Both the position numbers and the translations under genes were made by a program. Shown here one piece after another: positions 52,949 through 62,976 of a DNA stretch of 64,000 bases (positions are counted from its first letter, which is position 1; the number at the start of each line of letters is the position of its first letter). The notes beneath the pieces were generated by a model. The model made no database searches. It worked only from the letters and a program-made list of their open reading frames with translations, and was not told the DNA's origin. This DNA comes from Chloroflexota bacterium (lineage in GTDB: Bacteria > Chloroflexota > Dehalococcoidia > Lucifugimonadales > Lucifugimonadaceae), in assembly GCA_027624075.1 (NCBI GenBank), contig JAQBUH010000001.1, forward strand, positions 124,001-188,000, in the 5' to 3' direction.

Positions 52949-53804
52949 TCCGGGCTCCAGACGGGTGTTTAAGGTCAGCTAACGAAGAAGCTGGAGAAGA
53001 GAAAGTGGTTCTGAAACAAGAAGACTTTACGGAACAGGCCAGGGAGGCACTTGGCGCGTCGCAGCAGATGGTGCTGCAGATGCGCCACAGCCAGTGGGAC
53101 GCGGAACACCTGCTGCTTGGCCTTCTGCAGGTTGAGAACAGCCTGCCGGCGCAGATGCTGACGGCATTGCACCTGGATCCGGCTGAGCTGGTTCGTGATG
53201 TGACGGCGATTCTCGATGAGACGCCTAAGATCGCGGGCCAGGGCCAGGCGGCCCAGATCTTTGCCACACCCCGCGTCGTCACAGCGATAGAGAACGCCCG
53301 CAAGGAGGCCGACCGGCTCAAGGACGAGTTCATCGGCGCCGATCACCTGATGGTGAGCCTGGTCTCAGACACCAGTGGCAAACTCGGGGCCGCGTTCAAG
53401 AGGAGAGGCGTCACGCAGGAGCGCATCTACCAGGCACTACTGCAGGTGCGAGGCTCCGCGCGGGTGACAGACCCGCGGGCTGAGAGCAAATACCAGGCGC
53501 TGTCCAAGTACAGCGTCGACCTGACCGAACTCGCCCGTGAAGGGCGGCTGGACCCGGTCGTCGGCCGTGACCTCGAGGTCCGACGTGTCATGCAGACGCT
53601 CACTCGCCGCACCAAGAACAACCCTGTGCTGATCGGCGACGCCGGAGTGGGCAAGACCGCAGTCGTTGAAGGCCTGGCACAGCGAATCGTAGCCGGTGAC
53701 GTTCCGGAGAGCCTGCGCGGCCGCCGCGTGCTAGCGCTCGAGATGGGGTCGCTGGTTGCGGGCGCAAATTCAGGGGTGAGTTCGAAGAGCGGCTCAAGGC
53801 CGTC

Positions 53805-55493
<1,689 letters not shown>

Positions 55494-55520
55494 CCGATGA
55501 GCGGCTAACAGGTTTTGGTG

Positions 55521-55575
55521 GGAGGCCGCAGGGTGTGTCAACGCCGGCGGCCTTCCGCTTCTTCAACCTTTTTAC
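55521..55575 (+). terminator. Probable terminator after clpC
   Basis: GGAGGCCGC (55521-55529) pairs imperfectly with GCGGCCTTCC (55547-55556), with CTTCAACCTTTTTA after it. It lies in the 193-base spacer before the VTT gene. Confidence 0.4.
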
Positions 55576-55686
55576 GGCCTCAGGCGCCGCAAAGAGTCTC
55601 GCGGGACGTGCAACCACCACCTCGGCAACACCGCTCGACGGCCTTCGGCTCTACTGGCAGGGACTGGCGTGCCATAAGATGCATGT

Positions 55687-56376
55687 GTGACTGTAGATCA
55701 ACCTGAATCGAACATACCTGAATCGAACATACAGGCAAGTGCACAATCGCTTGAGTCTGGATTAGAACTTGCCGCGGGTGCTCTGGCTTCGCGCAAAACA
55801 AACCTGATCACAGACATGTTTAACAGACGGCCTCGGCTGTTTCAGACCATTGTCTGGACTGTGGTCGTCGGCTCCATCGTTACTGGGACTGTGATGTTTT
55901 TTGCGGGGTGGTTGGAGCCGCACGATGTCGGGTACAGCGGCGTCTTCCTCATAAACCTCATCGGCTCAGCGTCTGTGATCATTCCGGTCCCCGGACTGGC
56001 AGCCGTCTGTGCCGCCGCGGCCCCGAACGTGGGACTCAACATGGTCGGCATCGGACTGCTTGGCGGAACCGGGGCGACGATTGGAGAGATCACCGGATAC
56101 CTCGCCGGATACGGCGGACATTCATTTGTACAGCGGTCTCGCTACTACGACCGGGTGCAGCGTCTCGTCATACGGCGAGGAGCGTTTGCGCTCTTTGTGC
56201 TGGCTGTGCTGCCCATGCCACTCTTCGACGTGGCCGGTATCGCCGCAGGCTCCCTCGGCTACCCGGTGCGCAGGTTCCTGATTTGGGTGTTTTTCGGCAA
56301 GATCATTAAGTCCATCGGCACCGCGTACGCCTGTCAGCAGAGCATAGACTGGTTCACAGATCTGGTGGGACTGTAG
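55687..56376 (+). CDS. VTT/DedA-like membrane protein, first of a pair
   Basis: A 229-residue membrane protein of the VTT (SNARE-associated/DedA-like) group. After a polar N-terminus of about 45 residues come five or so hydrophobic segments, the core IPVPGLAAVCAAAAPNVGLN, GEITGYLAGYGG, then FVLAVLPMPLFDVAGIAAGSLGYP. Related proteins move undecaprenyl phosphate or other lipids across the membrane, but DedA function here is inference. The start is GTG 55687. A 15-base direct repeat at the 5' end encodes PESNI twice. A paralogue follows 57 bases later. Confidence 0.85.
   Translation: MTVDQPESNIPESNIQASAQSLESGLELAAGALASRKTNLITDMFNRRPRLFQTIVWTVVVGSIVTGTVMFFAGWLEPHDVGYSGVFLINLIGSASVIIPVPGLAAVCAAAAPNVGLNMVGIGLLGGTGATIGEITGYLAGYGGHSFVQRSRYYDRVQRLVIRRGAFALFVLAVLPMPLFDVAGIAAGSLGYPVRRFLIWVFFGKIIKSIGTAYACQQSIDWFTDLVGL
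55702..55731. repeat. Tandem 15-base repeat inside the VTT gene
   Basis: CCTGAATCGAACATA occurs twice in direct succession, encoding the peptide PESNI twice in the N-terminal tail. The unit is a multiple of three, so copy changes would keep the frame. Confidence 0.85.
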
Positions 56377-56433
56377 CCTCACCCGCCGAACATTGAACGC
56401 TCTGCATTCTGCCTGGCCGGACCGGAACACCCG

Positions 56434-57057
56434 ATGAATAGTTCCAGTGACACCTCTGTGGCTGAAACCCCCGCACAACTGAGACCGTGGCAACGCTGGG
56501 TCGTCGAGCGGCAGGACCTGCTGACTCGTGCCGTGCCGCTTGCCATCGTGCTCGGCTTCATCACAGCCGGGATAGTCCTGTGGGCAACAGGAAGGTTTGA
56601 GGTTGAGCGCGTCGGATACGGCGGAGTCTGGTTCTTTGCATTCATCGGCGCCGCCTCCATCTTCGTGCCCATCCCGGGACTGGCCGCCGTCTGCATCGCC
56701 GCCGCGCCTGCGGTCGGCCTGAACCCGCTCATCATCGGACTGGTCGCCGGCTCCGCAGAGGCGCTAGGTGAGTTGGCAGGCTACCTCGCCGGACTGGGCG
56801 GCCGCGGATTCCTGGCGCGCAACAGGTTCTATCCCAGGTTCCGGGAACTACTCATCCGCAGGGGAGGTCTGATCCTGTTCTTTGCCAGCATCGTTCCCAA
56901 CCCGCTGTTTGACGTAATGGGCATCGCCGCCGGGAGCATCCTGTATCCGGTTAAAAAATTCCTGCTCTACATCTTTGTGGCGAAGACCATCAAATCCACA
57001 GGTGTCGCCTACGCATGCTTATGGGGCGTTACCTGGATCGAGGACCTGGCGCGTTGA
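56434..57057 (+). CDS. VTT/DedA-like membrane protein, second of a pair
   Basis: A 207-residue paralogue of the preceding protein: IFVPIPGLAAVCIAAAPAVG, GELAGYLAGLGGRGFLARN, and FFASIVPNPLFDVMGIAAGS match the first copy position by position. The conserved G-x-L-A-x-Y and P-x-P-L-F-D segments are the VTT re-entrant loops. Two adjacent diverged copies may form a heteromer or serve different lipids. The stop lies two bases before the ispDF start, suggesting coupling to isoprenoid synthesis, whose undecaprenyl products DedA proteins may handle. Confidence 0.85.
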   Translation: MNSSSDTSVAETPAQLRPWQRWVVERQDLLTRAVPLAIVLGFITAGIVLWATGRFEVERVGYGGVWFFAFIGAASIFVPIPGLAAVCIAAAPAVGLNPLIIGLVAGSAEALGELAGYLAGLGGRGFLARNRFYPRFRELLIRRGGLILFFASIVPNPLFDVMGIAAGSILYPVKKFLLYIFVAKTIKSTGVAYACLWGVTWIEDLAR

Positions 57058-57059
57058 GT

Positions 57060-58250
57060 ATGGATGCCCGGAGTGTGGGCGCTATTGTCCTTGCGGCCGG
57101 CTCAAGCTCGCGGATGAGCGGGACGGACAAGCAACTGATGTTGCTCCGGGGCTACCCCGTGCTAATCCACTCCCTCAGGGTGCTGGAAGACTGTGATCAG
57201 GTCGACGCGGTCTGCGTCGTGTTCTCCGAAGGCAATATCGGACCCGGGAAAGCCGCCATTGCCGCCGCGGGGCTGGGCAAAGTGGTAGCCGCGATCACCG
57301 GCGGAGTGCGCCGCCAGGATTCGGTCCGCGCAGGGCTGGGAGCACTGGATGCGGCAGGGACTGAGTCCGGCTGGCTGCTTGTCCACGACGGCGCCAGGCC
57401 GTTTATCGACCAGTACATGATCGCTCGCGGTCTCGAAGCTGCCCGGCAGACCGGCGCAGCCGTTGCCGCCGTCTCTCTAAAAGACACAGTGAAGCAGGTC
57501 AAAGGAGACACCGTTGTCGCCACGCCCGATCGCGCCTCGCTGAGACTCATCCAGACGCCACAGGTGTTCAGGACGGCGCTGCTCACCGCCGCGCACGCCG
57601 CTGTAACCGCAGACGTGACAGACGATGCGTCGATGGTCGAGCAGAACGGTGGCAGCGTTTCAGTCTTCGAAGGCGACTACGAGAACATCAAGATCACCAC
57701 TCCGGGCGACATGACGCTCGCCGAGGCGATCTACGACCGGCGCAGCGGCCAGCCGCGAGATGGTGTCATGAGGCGCTGGGGGACCGGTTTCGACGGACAC
57801 GCGCTGGTCCCAGGCGGACCGCTTCGTCTCGGCGGCGTCGAGATACCGTTCGATATGAGACTGGAAGGCCACTCAGACGGAGACGCGCTGTTGCACGCCA
57901 TCACATCAGCGTTACTCGGGGCTGCGGGTCTCGGCGACATAGGTTCTAACTTTCCATCCTCCGACCCGGCTCTCGCAGGCATCGACAGCCTTGAGCTCCT
58001 CGCCAGGGCGCTGGGAATGGCGCGGGCCGCTGGTTGGGAACCGGAGCACCTGGATGCTACTATCATCGCCCAGCGGCCACGCCTTTCGGGATATGTGGCA
58101 GCCATTTCAGACCGTATTGCCAGCGCGACCGGGCTCGACCGATCTGCCGTGAACATCAAGGTGACCTCTACCGACAATGTCGGCGCCATTGGTGAGGGTC
58201 GGGGCATCGCCGCGCAGGCCGTCGCAACCCTTCGAACAACCCGCCGTTAG
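57060..58250 (+). CDS. ispDF: Bifunctional IspD-IspF (MEP pathway)
   Basis: About 396 residues from ATG 57060 (a TTG two codons upstream is possible). Residues 1-230 are IspD, 2-C-methylerythritol 4-phosphate cytidylyltransferase: AIVLAAGSSSRMSGTDKQLM, VHDGARPFID and ITTPGDMTLAE. Residues about 237-396 are IspF, MECDP synthase: GTGFDGHAL with metal-binding Asp and His, and EGHSDGDALLHAITSALLGA. Fusion in one chain is known in several bacteria. The precursors feed the prenyl synthase and hopanoid genes encoded elsewhere in the window. Confidence 0.95.
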   Translation: MDARSVGAIVLAAGSSSRMSGTDKQLMLLRGYPVLIHSLRVLEDCDQVDAVCVVFSEGNIGPGKAAIAAAGLGKVVAAITGGVRRQDSVRAGLGALDAAGTESGWLLVHDGARPFIDQYMIARGLEAARQTGAAVAAVSLKDTVKQVKGDTVVATPDRASLRLIQTPQVFRTALLTAAHAAVTADVTDDASMVEQNGGSVSVFEGDYENIKITTPGDMTLAEAIYDRRSGQPRDGVMRRWGTGFDGHALVPGGPLRLGGVEIPFDMRLEGHSDGDALLHAITSALLGAAGLGDIGSNFPSSDPALAGIDSLELLARALGMARAAGWEPEHLDATIIAQRPRLSGYVAAISDRIASATGLDRSAVNIKVTSTDNVGAIGEGRGIAAQAVATLRTTRR

Positions 58251-58282
58251 AGCATGGCCCCACGCCTGCAGATCAGACCAGA

Positions 58283-59653
58283 ATGCGCCTGTATAACTCA
58301 ATGACCCGCACCCGAGAGGAGTTTACGCCGCTTGGCGACGAGGTCCTCATGTATGTCTGTGGGGTCACAACCTACGACCGGCCTCACATGGGTCACGCGC
58401 TGAGCAGCATCGTATTCGATGTGCTCCACCGCTACCTGGAATACCGTGGCTTCAAGGTCCGCCGCGTCCAGAACTTCACAGACATCGATGACAAGATCAT
58501 CAACCGGGCCAAGAGGGATGGTCTGACGTCCGAGGAGGTCGCAGAGGCCAACTTGCAGGCGTTCTTTGATGACATGGACGCGCTCAACGTGCGCCGCGCC
58601 ACAGTGCATCCACGGGCGACAGAAGAGGTGCCTGAGATCATCGGCATGATCTCGACGCTGCTGGACATGGGCGCCGCGTATGAGGCGAAGGGCTCGGTCT
58701 ACTTCCGCGTCAGGTCGGACCCGGACTACGGCAAGCTGAGCGGCAGGAGCATCGACGAGATGCTCGAGGGGACTCGCTTCGATGTGGAGGAGAGCAAGGA
58801 GGACGCGGCCGATTTCGTGCTCTGGAAGGCCTCAAAAGAGGGCGAGCCTGCGTGGGACAGCCCCTGGGGCAAGGGACGCCCGGGATGGCACATCGAGTGT
58901 TCGGCGATGGCGAACCATCACCTCGGCAAGCAGATCGACATCCACGGCGGCGGGCTAGACCTGATCTTTCCGCACCATGAGAACGAACTTGCGCAGACAG
59001 AGACAGCCCTCGGTGTTGACCCGTTCGTCCAGTTCTGGATGCACAACGGCCTGCTCCGGCGCGCCGGCGACGAGGCAATGAGTAAGTCGCTCGGCAACGT
59101 CGTCAATGTGCAGGACGTCCTGAAGACTAACTCGCCTGACGCCATCCGGCTCTGGGTGTTGCAAAGCCACTATCGCAGCCCCTCCGTGTTGACCGAGACC
59201 AGCATCGACCGGGCGGAAACTGCGCTAAAGACGCTTAGAGCCGCGCACACGATTAAGCCACATTCGTCAGGCGAAAGTTTCGACGCGCCCGGATTCCGGG
59301 ACCGGTTCACGCAGGCGATGGACGACGACCTGAACACTCCGCGGGCTATCGCCGTCATGTTTGACCTGAGTCACGCAATCAACCGCGCTCACGATTCGGG
59401 AGAGGATGTTTCGCCGGGCCAGCAGGTGCTGATGGAGTTGGCGTCTGTGCTTGGCCTGACACTGGATGAGCCGCATGTGCCCGTGCGGGAAGACGGCGTC
59501 GATGAGGCAGAGATCGAACGCCTCATCGAGGAGCGGACAAGAGCGCGCTCAGAGAAGCGTTGGGCGGACGCAGACGCCGTCAGGGACACGTTGCGGGAAG
59601 CCGGGATCGCCATAACGGACGGACCAGGCGGCACGACCTGGTCGAGGGTTTAG
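58283..59653 (+). CDS. cysS: Cysteinyl-tRNA synthetase
   Basis: A 456-residue class I synthetase. HIGH-type motif is GVTTYDRPHMGHALSS (His-Met-Gly-His), and the KMSKS-type motif is DEAMSKSLGN. The zinc ligands come from MYVCGV (Cys), HIECSAM (Cys) and FPHHENE (His and Glu). The DALR-like C-terminal helical region is short. It charges tRNA-Cys. It lies 32 bases after ispDF, a common bacterial neighbourhood (ispD-ispF-cysS). The 3' end overlaps an 11-base tandem repeat. Confidence 0.96.
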   Translation: MRLYNSMTRTREEFTPLGDEVLMYVCGVTTYDRPHMGHALSSIVFDVLHRYLEYRGFKVRRVQNFTDIDDKIINRAKRDGLTSEEVAEANLQAFFDDMDALNVRRATVHPRATEEVPEIIGMISTLLDMGAAYEAKGSVYFRVRSDPDYGKLSGRSIDEMLEGTRFDVEESKEDAADFVLWKASKEGEPAWDSPWGKGRPGWHIECSAMANHHLGKQIDIHGGGLDLIFPHHENELAQTETALGVDPFVQFWMHNGLLRRAGDEAMSKSLGNVVNVQDVLKTNSPDAIRLWVLQSHYRSPSVLTETSIDRAETALKTLRAAHTIKPHSSGESFDAPGFRDRFTQAMDDDLNTPRAIAVMFDLSHAINRAHDSGEDVSPGQQVLMELASVLGLTLDEPHVPVREDGVDEAEIERLIEERTRARSEKRWADADAVRDTLREAGIAITDGPGGTTWSRV

Positions 59654-59676
59654 CCGGGGTTTAGCCGGGGTTTAGC
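59646..59676. repeat. Tandem 11-base repeat across the cysS stop codon
   Basis: GGGTTTAGCCG is repeated about 2.8 times and includes the cysS stop TAG in the first copy. Every copy holds a TAG but only the first is in frame. The rest of the spacer to secG (59677-59846) shows no gene. Confidence 0.85.
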
Positions 59677-59846
59677 TGTAACTGGCATCCAATCGCCGGA
59701 TCGCCAGGGGAGCGTCTGCGCTTGCTGGCCGCGGTCAAAGGGTTCTATACCTGGCGGGATGCGCTTTGATGGTCTACCGGTGGCTAACCTGAAAGCCGTG
59801 CAACTAATCGGCGAGAAGTGAGATCTGCTTCCCGGTTATGCGCGGG

Positions 59847-60068
59847 CTATCCGGCGACCCGCACATTGATGATCGCAACGGCAATCCAGACCACCGCTAT
59901 CACGATCGTGGCGCGGAACAGCATGCGCTCAATGCCGCGCCGTGAGCGGAATGTGCTCTCAGCCTGACCGAAGATCTGCCCGGCGTTGCCGCGGACCTGC
60001 AGCAGCAGCACGCCGATCAGCGAGAGGCTGAGAAGGAGCAGGACTATTGTGAAGGCGGTATTGCTCAT
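59847..60068 (-). CDS. secG: Preprotein translocase subunit SecG
   Basis: 73 residues from the ATG at 60068, with GGAGA upstream; the longer frame to 60212 has no start support. Two transmembrane helices are at about residues 5-25 and 52-71, joined by a loop containing the SecG signature GQIFGQAESTFRSRRGIERM. SecG assists SecYEG-mediated export. It is transcribed alone after gatB. The 169-base spacer to gatB holds no tRNA or other gene that I can see. Confidence 0.92.
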   Translation of the reverse strand: MSNTAFTIVLLLLSLSLIGVLLLQVRGNAGQIFGQAESTFRSRRGIERMLFRATIVIAVVWIAVAIINVRVAG

Positions 60069-60237
60069 CGAATCTCCGGAGAAGGCGGGCCGGTCTCTTT
60101 TTCGGACTCTGGGCCGGGGGACAGCGGTTTTAGTCAGACTACTGTAACGCCTCAGGCATCGAAACGGCACTGCCCGAGCCGCGCCGTTGCCGCGCTGTTT
60201 GCCTCCGGCCACCGAGCCGCTCGACGGCAGCAGAGGT

Positions 60238-61737
60238 CTAACTCTCGGGCGGATCAGCCTTCATCGACTCCAGCTTCTCTCCCAGCATCTTCAGCACCAT
60301 TGGCGGGTCGGCCTGGCCCTTCGTCTCCTTCATCACCTGACCCATCAAGAACCGCACGGCCGTCTCCTTGCCGCTCATGTAGTCATCTACGGCATTGCGG
60401 TTTGCGGCGATCGCTCTGTCAATGGCAGGTTCCAGCGACGATGTGTCGCTGACCATTCCGAGACCTCGCTCAGCGATGATCCGCTCCGGGTCTCCGCCGG
60501 TCCTCCACATCTCCTCAAACACCTGCTTGGCCGTGTTGCTGTTGATCTCCCGCTTTACGGATTTTCCTATCAGCGCAGCCAGGGCCTGGGGCTGAATTCG
60601 CGTCTCCGCGACGTCTGTTACGGACTCGGCGTTCATCAGACGGGCCATCTCCCCGTTGAGCCAGTTCACCACCTCTTTCGCAAACGCGGCGCGCTCGTCC
60701 GGGCTGTTCGTTGGCCCAACGGCTATCACGGCCTCGAAGTAGTCCGCAGTTGAGCGGGTTGAGATGATCAGCCTGGCATCATATTCGGAGAGGCCGAACT
60801 CGCTCATAAAGCGGGACTTGCGCTGGGCGGGCAGCTCAGGGAGCATCAACCGGACCTCCTCCACCCACTCTCTGCTCACCACAATTGGAGGGATGTCCGG
60901 CTCGGGGAAGTAGCGATAGTCGTTCGCCTCCTCCTTGCTGCGCTGGACCACGGTCTTGCCGGTTCCGTCGTTCCAGCCACGCGTCTCCTGGACGATGCGT
61001 TCCCCGGCCTCGATGGCCCGAATCTGCCGCTCGATCTCATGCTCGACGGCCCTTGCCACCGCCGAGACCCGGTTCATGTTCTTGACTTCCACCTTTGTGC
61101 CCAGTGCCTCAGTGCCCTTCGGCCGGACGCTGATGTTGGCGTCGCAACGGAATGAGCCTTCCTCCATGTTCGCCGTGCCAACGCCGATGTAACGGATGAT
61201 CGACTGCAGCGACTCGATGTACGCGACCACATCCTCAGCGCTGCGCAGATCAGGCTCGGTCACAATTTCCATGAGCGGGACGCCGGCGCGGTTCACGTCC
61301 ATCAGAGCGTAACCCGTTTTGCCGTTCAGCCCATCGACGTGCACCAGCTTCGCCACATCCTCTTCCATGTGTACCCGGTTGACGCGGACCGTGTGCCGAA
61401 GGTCTCCGGGCAACTCGAGATGTCCGTTGAAGCAGATCGGCTGGTCAAACTGCGAAATCTGGTAGCCCTTCAGCAGGTCAGGGTAGTTGTACTGCTTGCG
61501 GTCGAACTTCGTGACCTCGGCGATGCTGCAGTTAAGCGCCAGCCCGATCATGATTGCGCTTTCGACCGCCTTGCGGTTTACGACCGGAAGAGTCCCTGGC
61601 AGCGCAAGGCTGACAGGATCGACGATAGTGTTCGGCTCTGCTGACTGGTAGTCGGCGCTGGAGACGCTGAACATCTTGCTGTTCGTGTTCAGTTGAACGT
61701 GTGTCTCTATTCCGATAACTGCTTCGTATTCGGTCAT
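60238..61737 (-). CDS. gatB: Aspartyl/glutamyl-tRNA amidotransferase subunit B
   Basis: A 499-residue GatB. The N-terminus YEAVIGIETHVQLNTNSKMF and the segment YNYPDLLKGYQISQFDQPIC are signatures, and the tail is the YqeY-like helical domain (AALIGKSVKREINSNTAKQV). With GatA and GatC it turns mischarged Glu-tRNA-Gln and Asp-tRNA-Asn into the amidated forms. gatA and gatC are not in the window. There is no good ribosome site; three tandem 11-base repeats sit directly before the start. Confidence 0.96.
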   Translation of the reverse strand: MTEYEAVIGIETHVQLNTNSKMFSVSSADYQSAEPNTIVDPVSLALPGTLPVVNRKAVESAIMIGLALNCSIAEVTKFDRKQYNYPDLLKGYQISQFDQPICFNGHLELPGDLRHTVRVNRVHMEEDVAKLVHVDGLNGKTGYALMDVNRAGVPLMEIVTEPDLRSAEDVVAYIESLQSIIRYIGVGTANMEEGSFRCDANISVRPKGTEALGTKVEVKNMNRVSAVARAVEHEIERQIRAIEAGERIVQETRGWNDGTGKTVVQRSKEEANDYRYFPEPDIPPIVVSREWVEEVRLMLPELPAQRKSRFMSEFGLSEYDARLIISTRSTADYFEAVIAVGPTNSPDERAAFAKEVVNWLNGEMARLMNAESVTDVAETRIQPQALAALIGKSVKREINSNTAKQVFEEMWRTGGDPERIIAERGLGMVSDTSSLEPAIDRAIAANRNAVDDYMSGKETAVRFLMGQVMKETKGQADPPMVLKMLGEKLESMKADPPES

Positions 61738-61741
61738 GGAT

Positions 61742-61774
61742 GGTCCAGTTGGGGTCCAGTTGGGGTCCAGTTGG
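61742..61774. repeat. Tandem 11-base repeat just upstream of gatB
   Basis: GGTCCAGTTGG occurs three times in direct tandem, starting 5 bases before the gatB start codon. On the minus strand it supplies the whole leader of gatB, so copy number would set the distance to any promoter. Nothing else is recognised up to pcm at 61914. Confidence 0.85.
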
Positions 61775-61913
61775 GGTATTGAGAGTTGAGTGCTCGCCGG
61801 GACGGGCTAAACGGAGGAATGCCAGTGCCGCTGTTCCAATTCTGCCACGCCCGCAGCCCGCAGGCACACATGGCGGCGTGCCAATGCATATTCTCGGCCC
61901 GCGTTGGCGCTGT

Positions 61914-62558
61914 CTACCGCTCCCATGCGCCCTGGCCGATCAGCGGCACAAACCGTACGTAATCCAGCCGTTTAGCCGATGTGCCTGTGCTGGTCCGCTC
62001 AACCACAACAAGCTGCTGCTCGTCCCGTTCACCGACCGGTATGACAAGTCTCGCCCCGACATTGAGCTGTTGGACGAGCTGCTCCGGTATCACCGGAGAG
62101 GCTGCCCCGACGATTATGCCGTCATATGGCGACCCGGCGGGCCATCCGAGTTCGTCTCCAGCCGCCAGGACCTCGACATTCCGGTACCCAAGGTCTTCCA
62201 GTTGCCTCGCCGCCGCGTCCTTGAGTGTCTTGATGCGTTCGACGCTGACCACACGGCGAACAAGCAGGGAAAGCACTGCCGCCTGGTATCCGGAGCCTGT
62301 GCCGACGTCGAGGATGGTGTCACCAGGCTCCGGCTCGAGTTGATCGATCATGCGCCCTACGAGCGAGGGCTGTGAGATGGTCTGGCCATCGCCAATTGGG
62401 AGCGACTCGTCGAGCCACGCCCAGCGGCTGAGGCCCGGCAGGACGAACCGGTCGCGGGGGACGCGCATGATCGCGCCGGCCACCAGTTCCGAAACCCCGG
62501 TGAACTTCAGCCGGGACCGCAGGCCCTCACGCGCCTTGCTGATGTCGTAGGCAACCAC
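61914..62558 (-). CDS. pcm: Protein-L-isoaspartate O-methyltransferase
   Basis: A 214-residue class I methyltransferase with the Pcm signature: SAM motif I ILDVGTGSGYQAAVLSLL and post-I VVSVERI. The upstream ISQPSLVGRMIDQL matches the conserved TISQPxxVA region, and GARLVIPVGE is motif III. It repairs isoaspartyl residues in damaged proteins. It is on the minus strand, upstream of gatB, and diverges from sufB. Its own start region shows GTG/ATG without a strong ribosome site. Confidence 0.93.
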   Translation of the reverse strand: MVAYDISKAREGLRSRLKFTGVSELVAGAIMRVPRDRFVLPGLSRWAWLDESLPIGDGQTISQPSLVGRMIDQLEPEPGDTILDVGTGSGYQAAVLSLLVRRVVSVERIKTLKDAAARQLEDLGYRNVEVLAAGDELGWPAGSPYDGIIVGAASPVIPEQLVQQLNVGARLVIPVGERDEQQLVVVERTSTGTSAKRLDYVRFVPLIGQGAWER

Positions 62559-62877
62559 TGTCTCGTTATCCCGTCCAACCGGCCACTTGTCACGCGTTCG
62601 CGGCCTCGCTCAAGAGGATTCACAGGGCAATCCCGCGGGCAATCCCAGGCCGGGCCGGTAACCGGAGCATATCCCCGCGTTGTCCCTGCCGGTAGCTTGC
62701 AGCCTGTCCATTCCGTGAGGAAGGGCAGGCGCGCTGGCAGGCCGCACTCCGACCTGCCGTGACCCGGACTTTTTTCCGCCAATTGCCGCCATTAGCCTCA
62801 CGAAACCCGGCCCAATGCACGCTCAAACACCGCTCCATCGCACTGACACCAGCTTCGGTTCGTAGCGACGAAATTCG

Positions 62878-62906
62878 TTGACTGCCCCGGCCCCCACCCA
62901 TAGAAT
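62878..62906 (+). promoter_or_regulatory. Sigma-70-type promoter for sufB
   Basis: TTGACT (62878-62883), a spacer of exactly 17 bases, then TAGAAT (62901-62906). Initiation near 62913 gives a leader of about 64 bases to the sufB ATG. The rest of the pcm-sufB spacer (62559-62877) holds no convincing gene. Confidence 0.65.
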
Positions 62907-62976
62907 TGAATACCTGACCAAATGAGTCAGGAATACCTTCGCTCAAACGAACTTGGCCGTCAGGCAGGTCCATTGC

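Noticed and set aside
60069..60237. tRNA gene next to secG, a common arrangement
   Set aside because: No cloverleaf or T-loop sequence (GGTTCRA) could be found in the spacer.
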